DNA of 64,000 nt. Origin: Couchioplanes caeruleus (lineage in GTDB: Bacteria > Actinomycetota > Actinomycetes > Mycobacteriales > Micromonosporaceae). Made by a program: the position numbers and the translations under genes. How positions within the stretch are numbered: the first letter of the stretch is position 1; every line of letters begins with the position of its first letter. The stretch spans positions 2,115,501-2,179,500 of the forward strand of contig NZ_CP092183.1 in assembly GCF_023499255.1 (NCBI RefSeq), given 5' to 3'. Below the pieces are notes generated by a model. The model did no database searches. It saw only the letters and a list, made by a program, of their open reading frames with translations, and was not told the origin of the DNA. This document shows positions 40,735-48,630 of the stretch, piece after piece.

Positions 40735-41238
40735 GTGATCGCATCGCGACCCGGGCTCTCCGACGCCGAGTTCGACGCGGTGGAGCGGGAGTTCGGCTTC
40801 TCGTTCGCCGACGACCACCGCGCGTTCCTCGCCGCCGCGCTGCCCGTGGGCCGAGGCTGGCCGGACTGGCGCGACGGTGACCGGGCCGAGCTGCGCGACC
40901 GCCTCGCGATGCCGGTCGAGGGCGTGCTCTTCGACGTGGCGGAGAACGGATTCTGGTACGGCGCCTGGGGCCCGCAACCGCCGGAGGCCACCGGCGCGGT
41001 GACCGTGGCACGCCGCTTCCTGATGACCGTGCCCCGCCTGATCCCCGTGTACTCGCACCGCTATCTGCCCGCGGGCCGGGGCACGTCCGGTCATCCCGTG
41101 CTGTCCGTCATGCAGACCGACGTCGTCGCGTACGGCGCCGACCTCGACGACTACCTCCGGCGCGAGTTCGGCGGTGGCGAGGCCGGCCCGGTGCAGGGTG
41201 CCCGGCCCACCGTGGCGTTCTGGAAAGACCTTCTCTAG
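40735..41238 (+). CDS. SUKH (SMI1/KNR4-like) domain protein
   Basis: A 167-residue cytosolic SUKH-fold protein. LSDAEFDAVEREFGFSFADD is the typical first helix and strand (E-x-x-x-G/F-x-x-F/L-P/A-D-D-x-R-x-F), AFLAAALPVGRGWPDWRD follows, and VAENGFWYGAWGPQPPEA (the W-G region) and LIPVYSHRYLPAG come later. Such proteins often serve as immunity proteins against secreted toxins, but many orphan copies exist; no toxin gene is visible next to it. GTG at 40735 is the only plausible start. The stop overlaps that of the convergent arginase-like gene (shared CTAG). Confidence 0.82.
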   Translation: MIASRPGLSDAEFDAVEREFGFSFADDHRAFLAAALPVGRGWPDWRDGDRAELRDRLAMPVEGVLFDVAENGFWYGAWGPQPPEATGAVTVARRFLMTVPRLIPVYSHRYLPAGRGTSGHPVLSVMQTDVVAYGADLDDYLRREFGGGEAGPVQGARPTVAFWKDLL

Positions 41239-42092
41239 GTCAGCGCCGCCACGAGCGCGTCGACGAGCGGGGCCAGCCCGACCTCCTCGGGCACGTGGTC
41301 GGGGTTGACCTCGGTGACCGTCATCCCGGCGAACTGCGGGCTGGCGACCAGCACCGACAGCGTCTCGACCATCTCCTGCAGCGTCAGGCCCTGCGGCTCC
41401 GGCACGTCGGCGAACGGCGCCTGGGCGAACGCGAGCACGTCCACGTCGAAGTGGACGACGAAGTGCGTCGCGGCGGCCTCCGCGGCGAACCTGGCGCGGG
41501 CTGCCGCCTTGGCCGGCCCGGTGTGGACCTCGCCGGCCGGCACGTACCCCAGCCGCAGCCGCTCCACCAGGTCCCGCTCCGGGTCGCCGGCCGGCAGGTC
41601 GAAGCCGTACGTGACCACGCGCTCCGGGGTGATCGACGCGACCGACGCGACCGTGGGGTCGCACCCGGGCAGGCCGAGCAGGTGGGACAGGCCCATCGCG
41701 TCGAGGTTGCCGTGCGGGCGCGTCTCCGGTGTGTAGAGGTCCGGCCCGCCGTCGATGTAGATCAGTGCGGCGCCGGGGGTGGCTGCGACCAGGCCGAGCG
41801 TGACGGTGCAGTCGCCGCCGAGGACCAGCGGCATGCCGGGCGCCGTCGCGGCTGCCCGGGCCACGTCCGTGGCGACCCTGGCCACAGCGGTCGCGTTCTG
41901 GGCGTTGGGCCGGCTCAGGTCCGGGCGCCAGCGGTACCCCGTGACGTCACCGAGGTCCTGCACGGCGACGCCCCGGCCGTCCAAGGCGGTGAGCAGGCCG
42001 GCGGCGCGCAGTGCGGCCGGGGCGCGCTCGACGCCCGGCGTGTGCGCCCCCGCGCTGGACGGGGCACCGATCACGCTCCAGCGAAGAACCAT
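41235..42092 (-). CDS. Arginase/agmatinase-fold protein with altered metal site
   Basis: A 285-residue ureohydrolase-fold protein. WSVIGAPSSAGAHTPGVERA, MPLVLGGDCTVTLG, IYIDGGPDLYTPETR and HFDVDVLAFAQAPFADVPEP match the order and spacing of the arginase metal motifs. However the family His ligands are missing: GGDHS reads GGDCT and DAHxD reads DGGPD, while the four Asp ligands stay. This may bind other metals or none, or be a regulator-like paralog; the actinobacterial subgroup with GGDCT is not characterised to my knowledge. ATG at 42092 (MVLRWS) matches the usual family beginning; ATG at 42101 is an alternative. Convergent with the SUKH gene. Confidence 0.8.
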   Translation of the reverse strand: MVLRWSVIGAPSSAGAHTPGVERAPAALRAAGLLTALDGRGVAVQDLGDVTGYRWRPDLSRPNAQNATAVARVATDVARAAATAPGMPLVLGGDCTVTLGLVAATPGAALIYIDGGPDLYTPETRPHGNLDAMGLSHLLGLPGCDPTVASVASITPERVVTYGFDLPAGDPERDLVERLRLGYVPAGEVHTGPAKAAARARFAAEAAATHFVVHFDVDVLAFAQAPFADVPEPQGLTLQEMVETLSVLVASPQFAGMTVTEVNPDHVPEEVGLAPLVDALVAALT

Positions 42093-42195
42093 GCCGCCCA
42101 TGCTGCCACGACGCCGGTCCGCCGGGCGGGCTGCGGAGATCGCTCGAATCCCGCCGAAGCCGATGGTTTCGGGCACGGCGCCGTAGGGCGTGGCC

Positions 42196-42207
42196 GACAT
42201 CGATGTC
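42196..42207. promoter_or_regulatory. LacI-type operator upstream of its LacI gene
   Basis: GACATCGATGTC, a perfect 12-bp palindrome, lies 81 nt before the ATG at 42288 and 103 nt before the divergent arginase-like ATG. It is the core of the GH92-2 operator (38644) and close to that upstream of GH92-1, so this regulator is the candidate that controls the mannosidases. Confidence 0.7.
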
Positions 42208-42287
42208 ATACTTTCGTCCTCCATCGCTTGGACGAATTCGTCCTCGCACCGCTGGAAGAATCCGCCGCCTGTGAGATTCGGAGCGTT

Positions 42288-43331
42288 ATGACCGCATCCC
42301 GGTCCGCCGACGGAGCCGTCGACGTGGCGGCCCTGCGCCGCCCCACGCTGACGCAGGTGGCCGCGCTGGCCGGCGTCAGCCTGAAGACGGCGTCGCGGGC
42401 GCTCAACGACGAACCGAACGTCGCCGAGGCCACCGGCCGCCGCGTGCGCGAGGCCGCGGACCTGCTCGGATACCGGCTCAACGGGATCGCACGCGAGCTG
42501 CGCCGGGGCGCGACCTCGGCGCTCGTCGGCCTGATCAGCGGCGACCTGACCAACCCGTTCTACTCGGCCGTCGCCAGCGGCATCGAGCGCGAGCTGCGCC
42601 AGCACGGGCTGCAGCTCGTCACCGCCAACAACGACGAGGACGCCGAGCTCGAACGGGCGCTGGTGGACGCGTTCCTCGAGCGACGGGTCCGCGCGCTGCT
42701 CGTCGTGCCCAGCGGCGAGGGCCACGAATACCTCGCCATCGAGGGCAACCGCGGCGTGCCGTTCGTGTTCCTCGACCGCCCGCCGGACGGCCTCGAGGCG
42801 GACGCGGTGCTCATCGACAACGTCGGCGGCGCCCGGGCGGCGGGGGAGCACCTGATCGCGGCCGGTCACCGGCGCATCGCCCTTGTCGCCGACCTGGCCC
42901 GGATGGCACCCCAGCGCGGCCGCATCGACGGGTTCGTCCAGGCGATGGAGGCCGCGGGCAACGACGGCTGGCGGCCGTACCTGCGCACGGACGTGCACGA
43001 CGTGCACCGCGCCGAGCGGACCGTCCGGGAGCTGCTGGAGCTGGAACCGGCGCCCACGGCCCTGTTCACCACGAACAACCGGCTGACCACCGGGGCGCTG
43101 CGGGCGCTGCGCGGGCACCCGCAACCGCCCGCACTGATCGGCTTCGACGACTTCGACCTCGCCGACGTCATCGGGGCGACGGTGGTCGCGCACGACTCGG
43201 TCGCCATGGGGCGCGAGGCGGCCCGGCTGGCGCATCAGCGGATCAGCGGCTTCTCCGGGCCGGCCCGTACGGTCACCATCTCCACCTCCGTGATCGCCCG
43301 GGGGAGCGGGGAGCGGGCGCCCGCCTCGTGA
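42288..43331 (+). CDS. LacI-family regulator, candidate repressor of the GH92 genes
   Basis: A 347-residue repressor: HTH TLTQVAALAGVSLKTASRAL (about residues 21-41), NVAEATGRRVREAADLLGYR, hinge RLNGIARELRRGATSALVG, then the effector domain with NPFYSAVASGIERELRQHGL, DNVGGARAAGEHLIAAGHRR and RMAPQRGRIDGFVQAMEAAG. ALIGFDDFDLADVIGATVVA is the late conserved segment. ATG at 42288 follows GGAG by 4 nt. An autoregulatory palindrome lies upstream. The shared operators argue that it controls GH92-1 and GH92-2, with a mannose-containing inducer (inference). Confidence 0.92.
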   Translation: MTASRSADGAVDVAALRRPTLTQVAALAGVSLKTASRALNDEPNVAEATGRRVREAADLLGYRLNGIARELRRGATSALVGLISGDLTNPFYSAVASGIERELRQHGLQLVTANNDEDAELERALVDAFLERRVRALLVVPSGEGHEYLAIEGNRGVPFVFLDRPPDGLEADAVLIDNVGGARAAGEHLIAAGHRRIALVADLARMAPQRGRIDGFVQAMEAAGNDGWRPYLRTDVHDVHRAERTVRELLELEPAPTALFTTNNRLTTGALRALRGHPQPPALIGFDDFDLADVIGATVVAHDSVAMGREAARLAHQRISGFSGPARTVTISTSVIARGSGERAPAS

Positions 43332-43373
43332 CATGGCGCGCGCCCCGGCCCGAGCTGCCCTAAAGTCCTTGGC

Positions 43374-43727
43374 GTGACGCTGGAGATCGAGGGGTCGCCG
43401 CTGGCGCCCCGGCCGGTGGCGTACCGGACGGCGGAGGACATCCGCGAGGACCGGCTGGCGGCCGCACGCCGGACGGAAGCGGCGCTGCACGTCCTCCTCG
43501 TCACGCTCGTCTGGCTCGTCGTGGTGCCGTTCCTGCTCGGCTGGGGTCTGCTCGGCACGCAGCGGGAGGCCGGCACGCTCGCCCTCGCCGCCCTGCTCGC
43601 CGTGGTGCTGCCGTTCACCGCGGCGGTGATCGCCACCCGCAGCCGGCTGTACTTCACCGGTGGGGTGTACGTGGTGCTGACCCTGGTGATGATGCTTCCC
43701 GCGGTCAGCATCGTGCGGGCAGGATGA
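43374..43727 (+). CDS. Hypothetical membrane protein
   Basis: A 117-residue protein with a 30-residue hydrophilic N-terminus (MTLEIEGSPLAPRPVAYRTA, then EDIREDRLAAARR) and three membrane spans (LHVLLVTLVWLVVVPFLLGW, TLALAALLAVVLPFTAAVIA, GGVYVVLTLVMMLPAVSIV). No family is recognised. GTG at 43374 is the only start that keeps the hydrophilic head. The next gene begins 4 nt after its stop, so the two are probably co-transcribed. Confidence 0.75.
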   Translation: MTLEIEGSPLAPRPVAYRTAEDIREDRLAAARRTEAALHVLLVTLVWLVVVPFLLGWGLLGTQREAGTLALAALLAVVLPFTAAVIATRSRLYFTGGVYVVLTLVMMLPAVSIVRAG

Positions 43728-43731
43728 GCCC

Positions 43732-44688
43732 ATGGCGGCGGAGAAGGAAGAACGCGACGGCGTACCCCTGACCAACCTGGACCAGGAGCTCTTCCCCGGC
43801 GCCGGGGCGACCAAGCGCGATCTCGTCGACTACCTCGACGCCGTTCGCGACAGCATCGTCCCGGTCCTGCGCGACCGCCCGCTCTCCGTGGTACGGGTGC
43901 TGCGCGGTCAGGACAAGTTCATGCAGAAGAACCTGCCGAAGTACACGCCCGACTGGGTGCCCCGCACGAAGGTGTGGGCCGAGGCGTCGCACCGCGAGGT
44001 CCTGTACGCCCTCTGCAACGACCGTCGCACCCTGCTGTGGTTCGCCAACCAGCGCGCGGTCGAATACCACCCGACGCTGATGACGGTCGCCGACGTGCAC
44101 CACCCGACCCACCTCATCATGGACCTCGACCCGCCGGAGGGCGGCGCCTTCGGACTGGCGGTGGCCGCCGCCCGGCTGGTCCGGCGGGCGCTCGCCGACG
44201 CGGGCCTGGACGGCGCGGTCAAGACCAGCGGCTCCAAGGGGCTGCACGTCTTCGTCCCGCTCGACGGCGCCGCGACCGAGGACGTGGCGGCGGCGACCCG
44301 GGCGGTGGCCGCCCGCGCCGAACGGCTCGACCCGGAGCTGGCCACGACGGCGTTCATCCGCGAGGACCGGCACGGCAAGGTGTTCCTCGACGCGACCCGC
44401 TCCGGCGGTGCCAGCGTGGTCGCGGCGTACAGCCCCCGGGTGCGGCCCGGCGTGCCGGTGTCGTTCCCGCTGTCCTGGGACGACCTCGACGACGTGACAC
44501 CGGCGGACTTCACCGTGCACACCGCGCCCGCCCTGCTGGCCGGCCGGGACCCGTGGGCGGCCGGCATGCCCGCACCGCAGAAGCTCGACGCCGGGCTGGT
44601 GGCGGAGGGCCACACCATCCCCGTGGCCCGGGTGGCGGCGATGCACGAGGGCAAGCGGCGGGCCCGGGCCCGGCGCGCCGAGGGCTGA
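43732..44688 (+). CDS. LigD-type polymerase/primase domain (PolDom) protein
   Basis: A 318-residue archaeo-eukaryotic primase superfamily protein, the stand-alone form of the polymerase domain of LigD used in non-homologous end joining and gap filling. Motifs: TNLDQELFPGAGATKRDLVD near the N-terminus, RVLRGQDKFMQKNLPKYTP, HLIMDLDPPEGGAF with the catalytic Asp-x-Asp, VKTSGSKGLHVFVPL (nucleotide phosphate binding), and KVFLDATRSGGASVVAAYSP with the third metal-binding Asp. No ligase or Ku gene is adjacent, so they would be encoded elsewhere. The ATG at 43732 follows the previous gene by 4 nt. Confidence 0.92.
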   Translation: MAAEKEERDGVPLTNLDQELFPGAGATKRDLVDYLDAVRDSIVPVLRDRPLSVVRVLRGQDKFMQKNLPKYTPDWVPRTKVWAEASHREVLYALCNDRRTLLWFANQRAVEYHPTLMTVADVHHPTHLIMDLDPPEGGAFGLAVAAARLVRRALADAGLDGAVKTSGSKGLHVFVPLDGAATEDVAAATRAVAARAERLDPELATTAFIREDRHGKVFLDATRSGGASVVAAYSPRVRPGVPVSFPLSWDDLDDVTPADFTVHTAPALLAGRDPWAAGMPAPQKLDAGLVAEGHTIPVARVAAMHEGKRRARARRAEG

Positions 44689-44694
44689 GCGAGG

Positions 44695-45948
44695 TCACCC
44701 CGCGAGTGCGACCTCCGATCGGGAGGCCGGCAGGTCGCGGCGGCCCCGGAACGGGCCGAAGAGCACGATCAGGCCGCTGAGGGCGTACTCGACGGAGAGC
44801 ATGACCAGGGCCGCGCGGGTGCCGAAGGCCGCCGCGGCCGCGCCGCCCAGCACGGCACCCACCGGGATCGCGCCGTAGTTCACGAACTGCATGCAGGTCA
44901 GGATCCGGCCGAACATCGCGGGCGGACAGTACGCCTGGCGGAAGCTGCCGGAGATCACGTTCCCGGCCACCGCGCCGGCCGACACCCCGGCCATCCCGGC
45001 GACGAACAGCAGCAGCCCCGGCCCCGGGGTGGCCCACGGCACCAGCAGCGACGTGACACCGGCGGCGCTCTTGCAGGCGACGAGGGCGCGGGCGCCGCCG
45101 ACCCGGCGGACCAGCAGCGGGGTCAGGCTCGCCGCGGCGACGCCGCCCACGCCGGCGACCGCCAGCAGCAGACCCACCGCGGCGGTGCCGACCCGCACGT
45201 CGCGGATCAGGAAGACCACGAGCAGCGCGTTCATGCCGGTCAGCGCCAGGTTGGCCGCGGCGCCGTGGACCATCAGATTCCGCAGGTACGGATCCCGCAG
45301 CAGCCACCGGGCCCCCGCGGCGATGTCGGCGCGGATGCCCCGCCGCTCGACCACCGCGGGCCGGCGTTCCGGCCGGCGGATGCGCCACACGCAGGCCGCG
45401 GACACCAGGAAGCTCAGCCCGTCCACGACCAGCCCGGCGGCGGCGCTGACCGCGGCGATCAGGACGCCGCCCACGGCGGGCCCGGCGACCTGGGTGCCCG
45501 ACTCGGTGCCGTACAGCACGGAGTTCGCGGTGACGAGGTCGGCGTCGTCGAACATCGCCGGCAGGTACGCCGTCCAGGCCACCGAGAAGAACACGGTGGC
45601 GACCCCGAGCGCCATCGCGACGATCAGCAACTGCGCCATCGTGAGCACGCCCAGCCACGCGGCCACCGGGACGCTGAGCACCACCACCGCGGCCACCACG
45701 TCGGCGGCGAGCATCACCGGCCGGCGGGCGACCCGGTCCATCCAGGCGCCGGCGGGCAGCCCGACCAGCAGCCACGGCAGCCACGCGACGGCGGTGAGCA
45801 GGCTGACCAGGAAGGCGCCGGCGTCGAGCACCCGTACGGCGATCAGCGGGGTGGCGACCCCGGCGACGGAGGTGCCGAGCTGGCTGACGGTCGTGCCCGC
45901 CCACAACCGGCGGAACGCGCCGTCGCGCAGAACGCCGCGGGCGGTCAC
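44695..45948 (-). CDS. MFS transporter (EntS-like)
   Basis: A 417-residue membrane exporter with about 12 helices. GVLRDGAFRRLWAGTTVSQL GTSVAGVATPLIA is split around the first helix; AGAWMDRVARRPVMLAADVV is the conserved loop 2-3 (GxxxDRxxRRxV); ATVFFSVAWTAYLPAMFDDA and NSVLYGTESGTQVAGPAVGG are typical of macrolide/enterobactin-type (MFS_3) exporters. GTG at 45948 overlaps the stop of the ArsR-type gene as GTGA, and the operator upstream of that gene would control both. Cargo unknown. Confidence 0.9.
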   Translation of the reverse strand: MTARGVLRDGAFRRLWAGTTVSQLGTSVAGVATPLIAVRVLDAGAFLVSLLTAVAWLPWLLVGLPAGAWMDRVARRPVMLAADVVAAVVVLSVPVAAWLGVLTMAQLLIVAMALGVATVFFSVAWTAYLPAMFDDADLVTANSVLYGTESGTQVAGPAVGGVLIAAVSAAAGLVVDGLSFLVSAACVWRIRRPERRPAVVERRGIRADIAAGARWLLRDPYLRNLMVHGAAANLALTGMNALLVVFLIRDVRVGTAAVGLLLAVAGVGGVAAASLTPLLVRRVGGARALVACKSAAGVTSLLVPWATPGPGLLLFVAGMAGVSAGAVAGNVISGSFRQAYCPPAMFGRILTCMQFVNYGAIPVGAVLGGAAAAAFGTRAALVMLSVEYALSGLIVLFGPFRGRRDLPASRSEVALAG

Positions 45949-46496
45949 GGCCGCGCCGGGAAGCCGCGGCTGAACACGAAGACCGGCTCCCGTTCCGGGT
46001 CCTCGGGCCGGTCCCGGAAGCGGTCGATGACCTGCTGCAGCTCCCGGCCCAGCTCGGCCAGCTCCGCCGGGCTGAGCCGCAGGAAGCCGTCGGTGGAGAA
46101 CGCGCTGTCCACCCACTCCCCGTCCCGGGACGCCGGGCTGCCCAGCCACGACGCGGTGAGCTCGACCTGCCGCTGCAGTCCCAGCGCCTCAGCCGCGTCG
46201 GCGGCGGCGAGGTCGGCCGCGTCCCCGGTGAAGTCGGCGACGTTCCAGCTGATGCTCCGGTCCGGCATGCGCCACCAGTGCTCCTTGCGGTTGCGCGCGA
46301 GCTCCGGGGCCTCCTCGATGAGGCCGGCCTCGGCCAGCACCCGCAGGTGGTGGCTGACGTTGGCGACCGCCTGGCCGGTGACGCGTGCGAGCACGCTCGG
46401 CATGGCCGGCCCGTCGACGCGGAGCACGTCCAGGAGCCGGCGCCGGACCGGATGAGCGACCGCCTTCAGCACGGCGGCGTCCTTGATCTGTGCCAT
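45945..46496 (-). CDS. ArsR/HTH_20-type winged-helix repressor
   Basis: A 183-residue regulator. The N-terminal winged helix (1-85) reads DAAVLKAVAHPVRRRLLDVL, SVLARVTGQAVANVSHHLRV, LAEAGLIEEAPE, as in the HTH_20 group. The C-terminal half (90-183: LQRQVELTASWLGSPASRDG, LAELGRELQQVIDRFRDRPE) is the typical ligand-binding extension of these MFS-linked regulators. No Cys metal-binding motif is present. A 28-bp inverted repeat lies 19 nt upstream of ATG 46496. It is the first gene of an operon with the MFS transporter and probably represses it and possibly the divergent GNAT gene. Confidence 0.9.
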   Translation of the reverse strand: MAQIKDAAVLKAVAHPVRRRLLDVLRVDGPAMPSVLARVTGQAVANVSHHLRVLAEAGLIEEAPELARNRKEHWWRMPDRSISWNVADFTGDAADLAAADAAEALGLQRQVELTASWLGSPASRDGEWVDSAFSTDGFLRLSPAELAELGRELQQVIDRFRDRPEDPEREPVFVFSRGFPARP

Positions 46497-46514
46497 GCGA
46501 CCACCCTGCCATGG

Positions 46515-46542
46515 TAAAGGGCTGTTGCGCAACAGCTCTTTA
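46515..46542. promoter_or_regulatory. 28-bp inverted repeat, likely ArsR-type operator
   Basis: Arms TAAAGGGCTGTTGC and GCAACAGCTCTTTA are reverse complements except for one base, with no spacer. The site fills most of the 60-bp gap between the divergent starts at 46496 and 46557, so a bound dimer would block both promoters. Confidence 0.75.
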
Positions 46543-46556
46543 CTTATGCTGGAGCC

Positions 46557-46961
46557 ATGGTGCGTGATCGGCAGACCGAAGACCTCGAAGAATGCGTACG
46601 CCTGCTCCGCGACGTGCACGAAGCCGACGGCTACCCGATGAACTGGCCGGCCGACCCGATCCGCTGGCTGTCCCCGCCGGGCCGGCACCTCGTGGCACTC
46701 CGGGACGGTGCGGTCGCCGGGCACGTGGTGGTCACCGCGGCCGGCGAGCTGAGCCGGCTCTTCGTGGACCCCGCGCGGCGCGGCCTCGGGCTCGCGTCTC
46801 TGCTGGTCAGCGCGGCGGAGCGGTACGGCGCCCGGCGGCTGGAGGTGGTCGACGGGCGCGTGGCCGGGTTCTACGAGCGGCTGGGCTGGACCTTGACCGG
46901 GACGAAGCGCGCGGACTGGGACGCGTCCGTGCATCTGCGGTGCTATCGCAAAGCACAGTGA
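46557..46961 (+). CDS. GNAT-family N-acetyltransferase
   Basis: A 134-residue single-domain GNAT enzyme. RQTEDLEECVRLLRDVHEAD is the start of the fold, HVVVTAAGELSRLFVDPARR followed by GLGLASLLVSAAERYGARRL holds the acetyl-CoA loop (R-R-G-L-G-x-A/G), and RVAGFYERLGWTLTG is the usual C-terminal strand-helix. RBS GGAG precedes ATG 46557. The divergent arrangement with the ArsR-type regulator suggests shared control. Substrate unknown. Confidence 0.85.
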   Translation: MVRDRQTEDLEECVRLLRDVHEADGYPMNWPADPIRWLSPPGRHLVALRDGAVAGHVVVTAAGELSRLFVDPARRGLGLASLLVSAAERYGARRLEVVDGRVAGFYERLGWTLTGTKRADWDASVHLRCYRKAQ

Positions 46962-47027
46962 TGCCACAGGTGGCGCACAGCGGTGGCCGGTTTGCTCGAT
47001 ACAGCCGACCAGAAAGGGCGTCCAGTG

Positions 47028-47900
47028 ATGGAAGACAACGCCGCGTACGTGCGCCGCGTCCACGACAAGGGCCTGCAGTTCGACCTGCGGACGATGTCCC
47101 GCCGCCGGCTGCTCGCCGCGCTCGGTGGCGCCGGGGCGCTGGCCCTCACCGGAGCCTGCAGCACCGACGCGGAGGCCGAGACCACCCCGGCCGCGTCCGC
47201 GTCCAGCGGTGGCTCACTGGCCGAGGTCGAGTCGGAGACCGCGGGACCCTATCCGGCCGACGGTTCCAACGGGCCGGACGTGCGTACCCTCGACGGGATC
47301 GTGCGCAAGGACATCAGGTCGTCCTTCGGTGGAGCCGCCGGCACCGCTGAGGGCGTACCCCTGGAATTCTCTCTGATCGTGAAGGACCTCGACGGCGCGG
47401 CGGTGACCGGCGCGGCCGTCTACGCCTGGCATTGCGACCGCGACGGCAACTACTCGCTGTACTCCACGGGCGTCACGGACCGGAACTATCTGCGCGGCAT
47501 CCAGCAGACCGACGACACCGGCACGGTCACCTTCACCAGCATCTTCCCCGCGTGCTACTCCGGCCGCTGGCCGCACATCCACTTCGAGGTCTACTCGTCG
47601 CTGGAGGACGCCACCAGCGGCTCCGGCCCGATCGTGAAGACCTCACAGATCGCGCTGCCCGAGGACATCGCCAAGACGGTATACGCGACGGCCGGGTACA
47701 GCAAGAGCGTGACGAACCTGGGCCACATCACCCTCGCCACGGACAACGTGTTCGGCGACGACTCGGCGGCCCGCGAACTCGCCACGGTGACGGGCGGCGT
47801 GGACGCCGGCTACCGGGCGACCCTCACCATCGCGATCGACCCGTCGGGACAGGAGAGCGGCGGCGGCGCACCAGGCGGCGCCCCACCGAACCGCCCCTGA
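47028..47900 (+). CDS. Exported intradiol dioxygenase-like lipoprotein (Tat/lipobox)
   Basis: A 290-residue exported protein. The leader is unusual: a 25-residue hydrophilic head, then a twin-arginine motif SRRRLLAALGGAGALALTGAC with lipobox-like TGAC, so export by Tat and lipid anchoring are likely. The mature part matches intradiol ring-cleavage dioxygenases (protocatechuate/catechol type): YAWHCDRDGNYSLY, NYLRGIQQTDDTGTVTFTSI, FPACYSGRWPHIHFEVY. The Tyr of the first and second segments and the HIH histidines are the Fe(III) ligands, all present. Secreted relatives are common in actinomycetes and may act on lignin-type aromatics or quinones. ATG at 47028 follows AAAGGG; GTG at 47025 is an alternative. 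Confidence 0.88.
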   Translation: MEDNAAYVRRVHDKGLQFDLRTMSRRRLLAALGGAGALALTGACSTDAEAETTPAASASSGGSLAEVESETAGPYPADGSNGPDVRTLDGIVRKDIRSSFGGAAGTAEGVPLEFSLIVKDLDGAAVTGAAVYAWHCDRDGNYSLYSTGVTDRNYLRGIQQTDDTGTVTFTSIFPACYSGRWPHIHFEVYSSLEDATSGSGPIVKTSQIALPEDIAKTVYATAGYSKSVTNLGHITLATDNVFGDDSAARELATVTGGVDAGYRATLTIAIDPSGQESGGGAPGGAPPNRP

Positions 47901-47996
47901 CGTGGGATATCCCACATCGCGGCACTTGTCGACCGATCGGGGTACGTCGAACGGGCCATAGCTTTCGGTCTATGCCGCTGTCCAGAATCTTCACTC

Positions 47997-48599
47997 ATGA
48001 CCGCGCCCGCGAACGACGCCTTGCTCATCACGCTGCTCGCCGTGTTCACCGCCTGCGCCGGCTACGCGGCCGGCCGCCTGCACCAGTGGTACCGGACCGG
48101 CCTGGACCGCGACGAGGCGTACCGGGACGGCTACGACACGGCGACCCGCAGCGTCTTCAGCATGGCGGCCCGGCTCATCGGCCCCCGCCGCGCGATCCGT
48201 GGCACGGCGGTCGTGACCTCGGCCACGATCACCCCGGCCGTCATCACCACGGCGGGGGTGACCGCCGGTGCGGACCAGAGCCCGCTCTCCGCCTCCTCTT
48301 TCGACCCGGCTTCCGCCGGTGATCGGACGTCGTCGGCCGGCTCGCCGTCCCGGCCGGAGAGGTCGTCCCCGGCCGTCGTCCTGCCGGCCGGCGTGATCAC
48401 CTCGGAGGACGACGACGCGTCGTCGGACGGGGGCTCGGGCGGGCGGCACCTCGTCCCGGACGAGCTGGTGTCGGCGCCCACCTACCGGCTGCCGCCCGAC
48501 CGGGTCGCGCGGGCCAAGGTACGCCAGGCGCCGGCCGCGGGAGATCAGGAGCAGGAGACCACCCGGCTGCCGTCCGTACCCCGGCCCAGGTCGTCCTGA
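47997..48599 (+). CDS. Hypothetical protein with one N-terminal membrane span
   Basis: A 200-residue protein that I do not recognise. NDALLITLLAVFTACAGYAA forms one membrane helix, GRLHQWYRTGLDRDEAYRDG follows, and then a long low-complexity tail rich in Ala, Pro, Ser, Thr and Asp (for example EDDDASSDGGSGG) that is likely disordered. No catalytic motif is visible. It may be a membrane-tethered regulator or cell-envelope protein. Starts at ATG 47997 and precedes the MmcQ/YjbR gene by about 30 nt, so it may share its transcript. Confidence 0.65.
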   Translation: MTAPANDALLITLLAVFTACAGYAAGRLHQWYRTGLDRDEAYRDGYDTATRSVFSMAARLIGPRRAIRGTAVVTSATITPAVITTAGVTAGADQSPLSASSFDPASAGDRTSSAGSPSRPERSSPAVVLPAGVITSEDDDASSDGGSGGRHLVPDELVSAPTYRLPPDRVARAKVRQAPAAGDQEQETTRLPSVPRPRSS

Positions 48600-48630
48600 A
48601 AGTGTCGTACCGGGGCGCTAGCGTGCCGGA

